NCBI GenBank assembly: GCA_022821725.1
Contig: JAJEDB010000060.1
Span: forward strand, 1 to 52,831
Length of the DNA: 52,831 nucleotides
Source: Candidatus Poribacteria bacterium
GTDB taxonomy: Bacteria > Poribacteria > WGA-4E > WGA-3G
Direction: 5' to 3'
The stretch's first letter is position 1, and every line of letters starts with the position of its first letter. The notes under the pieces were generated by a model. That model was not told the DNA's origin and did not search any database. It saw nothing but the letters and a program-made list of their open reading frames with translations. Positions 43,701-51,036 of the stretch are shown piece after piece. A program made the translations under genes and the position numbers.

Positions 43701-44642
43701 TCAGAGGTCTTCCGTCTCAGCGTCTGGATTTGTGTTATCAGAGTTTTCTGGGGCTGTATCCGTTTCTTCTTTCGGATCTGTCTCTTCAGCGCTTCCAGCA
43801 TCTGTATCCGGTTTCTCTTCAGTATCCTCCTCAGCAGTATCAGTGTCAGTCTCTGTTTCTGCTTGAGCCGGATCTTCCGTCTCCTCAGGTGTAGCTGCGG
43901 AAGTATCTTCTTCGTCGGTGTCTGTGCCACTTTCGGTGTCTGTGCCACTTTCGGCGTTTTCATCCGCTTCGGGCTCTACGGGTGTTGCCTGTGTAACGGT
44001 AACCTTAAACTTAACGTCACCCTCGGCAGTCTGTTTTCCAGTCAGGCGATTGAAAGTGAAGTATTTGGTTTCGAGCCGATCTTTGTTTTGTAAGACGACG
44101 ACGTTATCCTCAAGAATAATAGTACTTGTGAGATTGTCCATGATGGCATGGTCACAGGTCGCAAAGATATCTTGGTCTCGTATTTCTACATTGCCCTCGG
44201 CGACAATTTCTTTTGTTGCGCCCGTCTCTAAGTCGCGCTTGAGGGTGATTTTATCGGCGTTGAGAAACCCGATTTCGATGCCTTGCTCATCCCGTCGGAC
44301 TGTCTTCGCTTCGTCAATAAGAATCGTTATGCCTTCCTGCTCATAACTCTCCATCCTTTTCGATGTCCCGGTGATTATTTCTTTCGTCTCTACTGGTGGT
44401 GTAGCCTCTGTATCTTCAGCGGTGCTATCCTGTTCTACAGTGCCCTCTGTCGTTTGAATTTCCGCAGTGTTGGTGGGTGACGGCTGTCCTTCTGTTTCTG
44501 CCTCTTCCGCCCCGAGGGGCAGTGCGATAAGACAGACAAAAAGGGTTAGAAAACTGGCGCACACACAAAAATTGCAAAATTTACGAAACTGGAATCTGTG
44601 TTTGTAACTACTCTGGTTCAATTGGGGTTTGATGGTATTCAT
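43701..44642 (-). CDS. lptA: LptA/OstA-like periplasmic LPS-bridge protein with acidic tail
   Basis: LptA forms the periplasmic bridge carrying LPS to the outer membrane. The product has a signal segment (FCVCASFLTLFVCLIALPLGA), an acidic linker, then the OstA beta-jellyroll repeats: GITILIDEAKTVRRDEQGIE, ADKITLKRDLETGATKEIVA, GNVEIRDQDIFATCDHAIMD, NVVVLQNKDRLETKYFTFNR, AEGDVKFKV. The last 85 or so residues are an almost pure Glu/Asp/Thr/Ala tail, absent from standard LptA. The start is uncertain: ATGs at 44672, 44654 and 44642 are all in frame and overlap the lptC end; I chose 44642. Same-strand order lpxL-lptC-lptA-lptB supports the call. Confidence 0.85.
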   Translation of the reverse strand: MNTIKPQLNQSSYKHRFQFRKFCNFCVCASFLTLFVCLIALPLGAEEAETEGQPSPTNTAEIQTTEGTVEQDSTAEDTEATPPVETKEIITGTSKRMESYEQEGITILIDEAKTVRRDEQGIEIGFLNADKITLKRDLETGATKEIVAEGNVEIRDQDIFATCDHAIMDNLTSTIILEDNVVVLQNKDRLETKYFTFNRLTGKQTAEGDVKFKVTVTQATPVEPEADENAESGTDTESGTDTDEEDTSAATPEETEDPAQAETETDTDTAEEDTEEKPDTDAGSAEETDPKEETDTAPENSDNTNPDAETEDL

Positions 44643-45303
44643 GTGCTTTCTCATCTTTTGGGTGAAGTTCAAATTGATTGTTTTTCATTTTTACGGTTCT
44701 GAGCGTCGGATCTGCGTACATCTCTGTTCCGATCCATGTGGAATCTCCACGGACAAGTGTGACTTCTTCGGGTCCATACAACTTACCCGCAAGGTTTTGC
44801 CAATGGAGAACCTCGCTATATAAAGTGCCATCTTCGCTAACACCGACGACATCTCCTGTGAAATGGAGATTGTTTTTTTGGCTTCCCGTGAGGAACTGTT
44901 TACCCTTCCGACTCTTCACGGTAATAGAAACAACACCCTCTTCAAAAATCTGAACGGTGGGATTTTGCACGTCAATGTAACTTCCGTGAAACGTTGAGGT
45001 ATCCCCGACAAGCGTCCATTTGATGACCCCTGCTTCGGTGTGTTGTGTAGAAAACCCATCCACTTTCTGGGTCGGGGTGGTTGCTCCGGGTTCATCCGTG
45101 GCACCGACGGGTGTCTCTGTACTCCTACAACAAATTACGCAGAATAACAGACAGAGATACAAGGGTGTGAGGATCTGGACGGGTTGGGTACTCCAACCCC
45201 TACGGTTGTGTTTTCCACCGACGATGCATCCAAATCCACTGCGTGGGGTATCGTCGGATGTAGGATTCAATGATTTTTGTGAATTTCTGCGTGTTAACAA
45301 CAA
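44608..45303 (-). CDS. lptC: LptC-like LPS export lipoprotein
   Basis: The product has a hydrophobic stretch ending in a lipobox-like CVICC (PLYLCLLFCVICCRSTETP). An LptC-type beta region follows (DVQNPTVQIFEEGVVSITVK, GKQFLTGSQKNNLHFTGDVV, VLHWQNLAGKLYGPEEVTLV, GTEMYADPTLRTVKMKN), which receives LPS and hands it to LptA. The ATG at 45303 overlaps lpxL by 104 nt and gives an overlong basic N-terminus, so the true start may be a later non-ATG codon near the hydrophobic segment. Its end overlaps the start of lptA, which suggests coupled translation. Confidence 0.78.
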   Translation of the reverse strand: MLLTRRNSQKSLNPTSDDTPRSGFGCIVGGKHNRRGWSTQPVQILTPLYLCLLFCVICCRSTETPVGATDEPGATTPTQKVDGFSTQHTEAGVIKWTLVGDTSTFHGSYIDVQNPTVQIFEEGVVSITVKSRKGKQFLTGSQKNNLHFTGDVVGVSEDGTLYSEVLHWQNLAGKLYGPEEVTLVRGDSTWIGTEMYADPTLRTVKMKNNQFELHPKDEKAHEYHQTPIEPE

Positions 45304-46072
45304 GGTCTTTCTCTTTCATAGATGTCCGTTTCAACGCTAAGGGTGGTTCGATAATAGCGTGGTGTGAACCGTCGGGTTGCCGGACAATGAACGTTGGCAG
45401 TATCGCCGCCCCTGTTTTGAGGGCAATCGCCACTGGACTGTAGGGTGTATAGGCACGTCTACCGAAAAAATCGACAAAAACACCACTCACGGCTGTATCT
45501 ACATCGGCAACAATACCGAGGAGTTCATTCCGTTTGAGACATCGAAGGGCATGGCGCACGCCTGTATCTCTGTCAATTGTCGTATACCCCCCTTTCTCTC
45601 GGTAACTGGAAACCAATGCGTTTAAACGAGCGGAACGCAATTCGCGGACAATCGGCGTAAGGGGTGCAACTGTCGCAGAAATGCTCGCAGCGAGAAGTTC
45701 CCAATTTCCAAAATGCCCGGTTAGAATGATTGCCCCTTTCCCACGCGCAAGCGCTTGCTGCACATGCTCGACGCCTTCAAAAGTGACATATTGTTGAATT
45801 TGGTGCTTATCCAAGCGTGGGAGCTGCATGAACTCCACGACAGTTTTGCCTAAATTTTCAAAACACTGTTTCGCCACTGCTTTGACTCGGCGTTCATCAG
45901 GAAACGTCAAACAGTCGCGTAAGTGTTCACACGCCAATTCCCGCTGCTGTGGTACCAGATAGTATACGAGGGTGCCCAACCATCCACCGATCACCAATGT
46001 CACCGAGCGTGGCAGCCGAGATACACAGAATCCGATTGATTTGGCAGCAAACAGATAACCCCAGTCTTTCAT
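45200..46072 (-). CDS. lpxL: Lipid A lauroyl-type acyltransferase (LpxL/HtrB family)
   Basis: This 290-residue inner-membrane enzyme adds a secondary acyl chain to Kdo-lipid A. It shows the N-terminal membrane segment (SVTLVIGGWLGTLVYYLV), the catalytic H-x4-E motif in ILTGHFGNWELLA, and downstream family blocks (ADVDTAVSGVFVDFFGRRAY, ALKTGAAILPTF, IESYIRRYPTQWIWMHRRWK). Substitution of LpxL's usual DQ by ADVDT is noted. The first gene of the lpx-lpt-rpoN run, it has a promoter whose -10 box is only about 9 nt before the ATG and no ribosome site, so its message is nearly leaderless. LpxM or LpxP cannot be excluded. Confidence 0.92.
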   Translation of the reverse strand: MKDWGYLFAAKSIGFCVSRLPRSVTLVIGGWLGTLVYYLVPQQRELACEHLRDCLTFPDERRVKAVAKQCFENLGKTVVEFMQLPRLDKHQIQQYVTFEGVEHVQQALARGKGAIILTGHFGNWELLAASISATVAPLTPIVRELRSARLNALVSSYREKGGYTTIDRDTGVRHALRCLKRNELLGIVADVDTAVSGVFVDFFGRRAYTPYSPVAIALKTGAAILPTFIVRQPDGSHHAIIEPPLALKRTSMKEKDLVVNTQKFTKIIESYIRRYPTQWIWMHRRWKTQP

Positions 46073-46080
46073 TGTTAAAT

Positions 46081-46109
46081 AGTATACTCAATTTCTCGTG
46101 AAATTACAA
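46081..46109 (-). promoter_or_regulatory. Promoter of the lpxL-lpt-rpoN run
   Basis: Minus strand: TTGTAA (46109-46104), 17-bp spacer, TATACT (46086-46081). The expected start point is within a few bases of the lpxL ATG at 46072. Confidence 0.55.
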
Positions 46110-46250
46110 AGAAAAATATAGAGCACACACGAATTCTGCAGCGTGTGGAGCAGAATTTGTTACTCTGTTGCACTGCAGATAATTTTTCTTTGCTTTAATG
46201 CCGTTGCTTTTCAGCTGCGTTTGTGGTAAGGTATAGGGTAGGAATTCTCC

Positions 46251-47555
46251 ATGCATACCCCTCAAGCGATCAATAAGCAGATCTATCGACTCGCGCTCCC
46301 GAATATCATTAGCAATTTTTCCATCCCTCTTTTGGGAGCGGTGGACACTGCTTTAATGGGGCGGTTAGAATCCGAGCATTACCTCGGTGCGGTCGGCATC
46401 GGTGGCGTTATCTTCAGCTTTATCTATTGGGGATTTGGGTTTCTCCGAATGGCAACGACAGGGCTGACGGCACAAGCCTTCGGGGAAAACGACACACCGG
46501 AATGTGGACGCTTACTTTTGAGAGCAGCCGGCATCGGTCTCATGGGGAGCCTGTTCCTCGTTATCTTCCAGTGGCAACTTGCGGATATGAGTTTCCTGCT
46601 CATCAACACCAGTCCTGAAGTAGAGCATCTCGCTCGTGCCTACTTTCACATTCGGATCTATGCTGCCCCGGCGACCTTGTGTTTACACGCCCTCCATGGT
46701 GTCTTTTTAGGCTTACAGAATGCACATTACCCGATGCTATTGACGATTGTGGTGAACCTCGTCAATATCGTCTTAAATCTGGTGTTTGTGCAGATGCTCG
46801 GTATGAAGGTAGAGGGTGTGGCTTTCGCGACTGTCATTGCGCAGTATGTGGGGGTGCTGTTGGCGATTCTGCTCTTTTTCAGACGCTATAGAGGCATCTT
46901 GAGGGGATGGAATATCAGGGAGGTTCTGTTGCTGTCCAAGTTAAAGCGGTTCCTCAGTATCAGTGGCGACATCTTCATCAGGACGTGTTGTCTGGTATTC
47001 AGTCATGCCTATTTCACGGCAAAATCCGCAGCCTTGAGTGATACCTTCTTGGCGATTAACACGATTCTGTTGCAGTATATCAATCTATTGTCCTACGCGA
47101 TTGACGGTTTCGCTTTTGCAGCGGAGAGTCTGGTCGGCAGATACAAAGGTGCGCAGGACCTACGAAATCTGAAACAGACGACGCGCCTCATTTTTCTTTG
47201 GGCATTTCTGTTTGCGGGTGTGATTCTGCTAATCCTTGCGTGCTTTGGGGAGCGATTGTTGTATGTTTTTACGGATCAGATGTCGCTTGTGGAACAGGCA
47301 GAAGTTTATCTGATTTGGGTAATCATCGCACCTGTGATTAACGTCGCTGCCTACATTTGGGACGGCATCTTTCTGGGGGCAACTGCTTCGAGAGGCTTAC
47401 GGAATTCCGTCATTGTGTCAACACTCCTCTATTTTAGTGCGATCTATCTGTTGACCCCGTTTGGGAATCATGGGTTATGGGGCGCGCTTACCCTGCTTTT
47501 GGTTGCCCGGGGTGTGTCGTTGACGGCGTTGGCACCGAAATATCTTTTCCGATAA
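46251..47555 (+). CDS. MATE-family efflux transporter (DinF-like)
   Basis: This 434-residue protein has about 12 membrane helices and the MATE pattern in two homologous halves: IYRLALPNIISNFSIPLLGAVDTALMGRL at the start, LRMATTGLTAQAFGENDTPE, then HALHGVFLGLQNAHYPMLLT and, in the second half, YAIDGFAFAAESLVGRYKGA. The Asp of VDTALMG and the acidic residue in the second half fit the DinF subgroup. These proteins export drugs or metabolites with Na+ or H+. AGGA precedes the ATG. A terminator follows directly. It diverges from lpxL. Confidence 0.93.
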   Translation: MHTPQAINKQIYRLALPNIISNFSIPLLGAVDTALMGRLESEHYLGAVGIGGVIFSFIYWGFGFLRMATTGLTAQAFGENDTPECGRLLLRAAGIGLMGSLFLVIFQWQLADMSFLLINTSPEVEHLARAYFHIRIYAAPATLCLHALHGVFLGLQNAHYPMLLTIVVNLVNIVLNLVFVQMLGMKVEGVAFATVIAQYVGVLLAILLFFRRYRGILRGWNIREVLLLSKLKRFLSISGDIFIRTCCLVFSHAYFTAKSAALSDTFLAINTILLQYINLLSYAIDGFAFAAESLVGRYKGAQDLRNLKQTTRLIFLWAFLFAGVILLILACFGERLLYVFTDQMSLVEQAEVYLIWVIIAPVINVAAYIWDGIFLGATASRGLRNSVIVSTLLYFSAIYLLTPFGNHGLWGALTLLLVARGVSLTALAPKYLFR

Positions 47556-47582
47556 AATGTTACGTTTTTATAACATTTTTAA
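47554..47582 (+). terminator. Intrinsic terminator after the MATE gene
   Basis: AAAATGTTA (47554-47562), loop CGTTTTTA, TAACATTTT (47571-47579), running into T residues. The perfect 9-bp stem begins inside the stop codon. Confidence 0.75.
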
Positions 47583-47915
47583 ATTGGGATTTCTGTGCGG
47601 GTTTTCGGTTGGGAACCCAGTGGTGCCGTGGGGTTCTTGCGTTTTTTTCGGTGAAAATTCTCTGTTGGGAGAAAAAATAATGATGAATCGCACTACTACG
47701 AACCGGATTTACCCTTCTTATGAAGGTTGACATAGCACTACTACTGCCCATATCCTAAAGTAAATATTTATGCAGATTTACTCTGCCTGGAATTCCCCGT
47801 TCTTTTGATTTCGCCGGAGTTATGAGATGGTATCGCGTTATGGAATATTTTCAATTTTAATGTATTTTGGGCACTTTGTCAAGAGCATTATCGCCATCCG
47901 GGGATTAAAAAAGAT

Positions 47916-47944
47916 TTGACCTTTCTCTCAAAACGTGGTATACT
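47916..47944 (+). promoter_or_regulatory. Sigma-70-type promoter for rmuC
   Basis: TTGACC (47916-47921), 17-bp spacer, TATACT (47939-47944). The rest of the gap 47583-47988 is AT-rich; a 16-codon frame with a GGGAG site at 47680-47730 is the only other item and is not convincing. Confidence 0.7.
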
Positions 47945-47988
47945 GAACCGCCTGCTTTTACAAAAATGGATAAGAAAAGGAGATAAAA

Positions 47989-49215
47989 TTGATTCTAAAC
48001 ACAATACTGTGTCTGTTACTCTTAGGAAATCTCGTGCTACTCATTCTCGTATACCGGGCTGTAAAGTCGCAGCCGAAACATATAGGGCAAGATGACTTAG
48101 ACACGCTACAAGCGGAAGTCTCTAAGTCGGGACAGGAAATTCGATCTGAAATTAGAGCGACGCAAGATTCTACAACTAAGACGCTTGTGGTAAATATCGG
48201 TGAATTAAGCAAAACCCTGACGACCCAACTTGAAGGGGCGCGAACGGCATTGAGTGAAAGTTTTCAAGGGTTGCAACAGAATAATGAAAGTAAACTGGAG
48301 CAAATACGTCAAACAGTTGATGAACAACTCCAAACAACATTGGAAAAACGACTCACAGAGTCATTCAACATCGTCAGCGAGCGTCTTGAAGCCGTTCAGC
48401 ATGGACTTGGAACGATGCAAAATCTTGCTTCGGAGGTGGGTAGTCTTCAACGTGTCCTAACAAATGTCAGCACCCGCGGGGCATGGGGAGAAGTTCAACT
48501 CGGCGCGATCCTTGAACAAATCTTGACGGTAGATCAATATAAACTGAACGTCCAACCGCATACAGGTTCTGAGCGGGTTGAGTACGCCGTTCGCCTGCCA
48601 GGCACTGATGATAATCCAGATAAGAGTCTCTGGTTGCCAATTGATTCTAAGTTCCCTACGGCTGACTATCAAAGGCTCGTTGCGGCTACTGAAATAGCCG
48701 ATAAAGCGGCAGAAAAATCGGCAACCCGAGCCCTCATACGAAGGGTTCGAGAGGAGGCGCGGGACATCAGCGAAAAGTACATCTCCCCCCCACAGACTAC
48801 AGATTTCGCTATTATGTTTTTACCAACAGAAGGTCTCAATGCAGAAGTCCTTCGACAGCCCGGCTTGGTAGAAGACCTATTACAAACCCATCGCATTGTA
48901 GTTGCGGGACCAACGACCCTCACCGCCATTTTACTCGGTCTCCGTGTAGGTTTCCGAACATTAGCGATTCAGAAACATTCTGGTAAAATCCAAGAAATGC
49001 TCGCTGCCATCAAGACGGAATTTCGTGAGCACAGTCGCCTGTTAGGTCTCACGCAGCGGCACCTCCGAAACGCTTCCAACGCTCTTGAAAGGACAGAGGG
49101 GCGTTCACAAGCAGTCGTGGGTAAATTACAGGAAGTTGAGGAACTGCCGGTAGAGGAAGCAGCGAAAACACTTGGACTTCCAAATACCGAATTAGGCAAG
49201 GAATTATCAGAGTAA
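47989..49215 (+). CDS. rmuC: DNA recombination protein RmuC
   Basis: RmuC is a membrane-anchored coiled-coil protein with a nuclease-like domain that limits DNA inversions at short repeats. The start is a TTG at 47989 with AAGGAG 8 nt upstream. The 408-residue product has an N-terminal anchor (ILNTILCLLLLGNLVLLILV), a long coiled coil (about 30-145), then the conserved RmuC domain: STRGAWGEVQLGAILEQIL, LWLPIDSKFPTADYQRL (PD-(D/E)XK-like Asp and Lys), YISPPQTTDFAIMFLPTEGL and AGPTTLTAILLGLRVGFRTL. Length is normal. An IS3-type element starts 8 nt after its stop. Confidence 0.95.
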   Translation: MILNTILCLLLLGNLVLLILVYRAVKSQPKHIGQDDLDTLQAEVSKSGQEIRSEIRATQDSTTKTLVVNIGELSKTLTTQLEGARTALSESFQGLQQNNESKLEQIRQTVDEQLQTTLEKRLTESFNIVSERLEAVQHGLGTMQNLASEVGSLQRVLTNVSTRGAWGEVQLGAILEQILTVDQYKLNVQPHTGSERVEYAVRLPGTDDNPDKSLWLPIDSKFPTADYQRLVAATEIADKAAEKSATRALIRRVREEARDISEKYISPPQTTDFAIMFLPTEGLNAEVLRQPGLVEDLLQTHRIVVAGPTTLTAILLGLRVGFRTLAIQKHSGKIQEMLAAIKTEFREHSRLLGLTQRHLRNASNALERTEGRSQAVVGKLQEVEELPVEEAAKTLGLPNTELGKELSE

Positions 49216-49223
49216 TGGAAAAT

Positions 49224-49662
49224 TGTACTGCCACCGGAAATTCGGGCCACGGTCTAAACCCAGATTGTGGTATAATAGCCATCTACTTGAAAGGAGCATC
49301 CGATGGAGGACCCAACGAAAACGAAGAAACCTCACCCCTGAATTTAAAGCGAAAGTCGTCCTTGAGGCAATTCGCGGTGAAAGTTCACAAGCGGAACTGT
49401 GTCGACGACATAACATCAGCGAAGAACAACTCTCAAAATGGAAAGGTCAACTCCTTGAAAATGCCGCGTCCGTTTTTGAATCAAGCGGTAAGCCATCCAA
49501 GGAGGCTACGAAGCGGATCGCTCAACTGGAACAACACGTTGGGAGATTGGCGGTGGCACTCGACATCCAAAAGAAAGTCTTGACTCTGTTGGATGAAACG
49601 GATCGGAAAGACGAGAAATAGTTGAGGTGTTAACGCCCACATTCGGCGTTAGGAAGTCTTGC
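49224..49662 (+). mobile_element. IS3-family remnant, copy 1
   Basis: The left end TGTACTGCCACC fits an IS3-type terminus. It carries an orfA with a frameshift and only the first codons of orfB (TFGVRKSCLP in the same position as TYSVRQICEP of copy 2). The right part is gone; the truncated gene at 49627 begins where orfB should continue. Confidence 0.6.
49303..49621 (+). pseudogene. IS3-family transposase orfA with N-terminal frameshift
   Basis: AAAGGAG stands before an ATG at 49303, but that frame stops after 12 codons. The next frame encodes the rest: RRNLTPEFKAKVVLEAIRGE, AELCRRHNISEEQLSKWK (the HTH), then the leucine-zipper-like end. Removing one base in the AAAA run near codon 7 would restore a normal orfA start (M-E-D-P-T-K-R-x-R-N-L-T-P-E-F). 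About 106 codons in all, a normal orfA length. Confidence 0.75.
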
Positions 49663-50055
49663 CTCCCTCGGTTTAATATGCCTTTGGAATTGGGTATCTT
49701 TCTCGGGGCGAAAAGATTTGGAGTAGAAGAACATCAAAAGAAAAAATGTCTTGTAATGGACAGAGAACAGTATCGGTATCAAAAATTTATTTCGGATATT
49801 GCGGGTCAAGACGTTCCGTTTCACAATAATAATCCTGAAAAAACTGTGAAGGTTGTCAGGGATTGGCTTCTTACTGCATCAGAACGTCGAACAATTCCCA
49901 GTGGAAGCAACATTTGGGATCGCTATCAGGATTTTCTGAGGGATTCACCTCAAATTGCTCAAAGGTTTCAGTTAGAGGTTAATGATCTGATGTTCAACGA
50001 TTATACTTTTATAGTTGCAGAATGGTTGACGATGCAGACAAGTAACAAATCGTAA
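49627..50055 (+). CDS. 5'-truncated Rossmann/TIR-like protein of unknown function
   Basis: The recognisable part begins LPRFNMPLELGIFLGAKRFG, a motif I associate with predicted nucleotide-binding Rossmann or TIR-like proteins whose missing N-terminus usually holds the first beta-alpha units. It continues CLVMDREQYRYQKFISDIAGQD, VVRDWLLTAS, NIWDRYQDFLRD and FNDYTFIVAEWL. The frame is open from a GTG at 49627, but the first 12 or so codons derive from IS orfB remnants, so the native 5' end has been lost. An internal ATG at 49678 could give a 126-residue product. A second small gene follows after 24 nt. The family call is from memory and uncertain. Confidence 0.6.
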   Translation: MLTPTFGVRKSCLPRFNMPLELGIFLGAKRFGVEEHQKKKCLVMDREQYRYQKFISDIAGQDVPFHNNNPEKTVKVVRDWLLTASERRTIPSGSNIWDRYQDFLRDSPQIAQRFQLEVNDLMFNDYTFIVAEWLTMQTSNKS

Positions 50056-50079
50056 CATGTTTCAAGGAGTTAATTAAAA

Positions 50080-50256
50080 ATGGCAAAGCAGACAAAACAG
50101 AGGACCGTCAAATATCCTCCCAAGCAAGGGAATCTCTCAAGAAGGGAAGTTAGACGGGCAGTTAAAGAAGTTGTTGATTCCAGCGCACCTACAAGACCCA
50201 AACCTTCAACTACAAAACCTTCTCAAACTACGTCTAAACCGAAGAATACCAAATAG
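50080..50256 (+). CDS. 58-residue basic protein downstream of the truncated gene
   Basis: ATG at 50080 has CAAGGAG at ideal spacing. The peptide starts MAKQTKQRTVKYPPKQGNLS, continues REVRRAVKEVVDSS and ends in a Thr/Pro/Lys/Ser-rich tail (TRPKPSTTKPSQTTSKPKNT). It is strongly basic, helical only in the middle, and I know no function. The 24-nt gap to the previous gene and matching strand suggest a two-gene unit, with the small protein as a nucleic-acid-binding or regulatory partner (inference). Confidence 0.7.
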   Translation: MAKQTKQRTVKYPPKQGNLSRREVRRAVKEVVDSSAPTRPKPSTTKPSQTTSKPKNTK

Positions 50257-50428
50257 TCTTTGCTTGAAGCCGATCATTGGAAAAGTTCTTTACTTCCTTT
50301 CGTTGGATATTCTTATCTGCGGTGCATATTTTATTTATCCCTTTCCGTCTTTGAATCGTGCGATAGTGCCGCACTCAGCGAGTTCGGCTTTTGCATAGTG
50401 TGCGGGCATTTGTGAGGCCTTCCAGTCC

Positions 50429-50760
50429 GAGTTTAAAGCCAAAGTCGTCCTTGAGGCACTCCGCGGTGAAAGTTCCGAAGCAGAACTGTATCGGCGACAT
50501 AACATCAGCGAAGAACAACTTTCAAAATGGAAACGGCAACTTCTTGAAAACGCCGCCTCCCTTTTTGAACCAAGCGGTAAGCCATCCAAGGAGGCTACGA
50601 AGCGGATCGCTCGACTGGAACAACACGTTGGGAAATTGGCAGTGGCATTGGACATCCAAAAGAAAGCCTTGACGTGGTTGAGTGAAACGGATCAGAAAGA
50701 CGAGAAATAGTTGAGGTGTTACGGACGACGTATTCCGTGCGACAGATTTGCGAACCCCTT
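50429..50760 (+). pseudogene. IS3-family remnant, copy 2 (5'-truncated orfA, orfB start)
   Basis: From 50429 to the stop at 50710 the frame reads EFKAKVVLEALRGESSEAEL, then the HTH NISEEQLSKWKRQLLE, and matches copy 1 nearly residue for residue. It lacks the first 15 or so codons and has no start. After the stop, YSVRQICEPLYHIGVS resembles the beginning of an orfB before similarity fades. Only the 5' end of orfB survives. The sequence 50257-50428 before it shows no gene. Confidence 0.7.
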
Positions 50761-50872
50761 TATCACATAGGTGTATCATCAAAAACACCCGCACTCAGCA
50801 TTGGGGTATTTGACACCTGTCGAATTTCAAAGACAAACCTTCTCTTAACTTTGCGAAAAAATGGTCTAAATA

Positions 50873-50963
50873 AAGGGTGGCACTTCAGGGTGCCTCTTTG
50901 CTCCAGCGGAGCAATATGTCTATAGAAAAATGGGTGTCAAGCCCGCGCACTCCAGCGGAGTGC
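50873..50963. repeat. Three consecutive hairpins
   Basis: GGCAC...GTGCC inside AAAG...CTTT (50873-50900), TTGCTCC AGC GGAGCAA (50898-50914) and GCACTCC AGC GGAGTGC (50947-50963). The last two share the loop and inner stem (CTCCAGCGGAG). This is the main content of the gap 50761-51036, which also holds the 17-bp motif at 51004-51020. Confidence 0.65.
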
Positions 50964-51036
50964 TATGTAACGGAAGCCGACCTCTGTGAAAAATGAATGC
51001 TTTGTCAAAAACTTTACACATCCACCACTGATAATC

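Noticed and set aside
47680..47730. 16-codon ORF with a GGGAG site in the rmuC upstream gap
   Set aside because: Too short to judge and far from rmuC; no overlap or conserved feature to support it.
50873..50900. AGGGTGGCAC resembling a T-box core
   Set aside because: The full T-box sequence, specifier stem and antiterminator are absent and no amino-acid gene follows; the piece is half of a hairpin.
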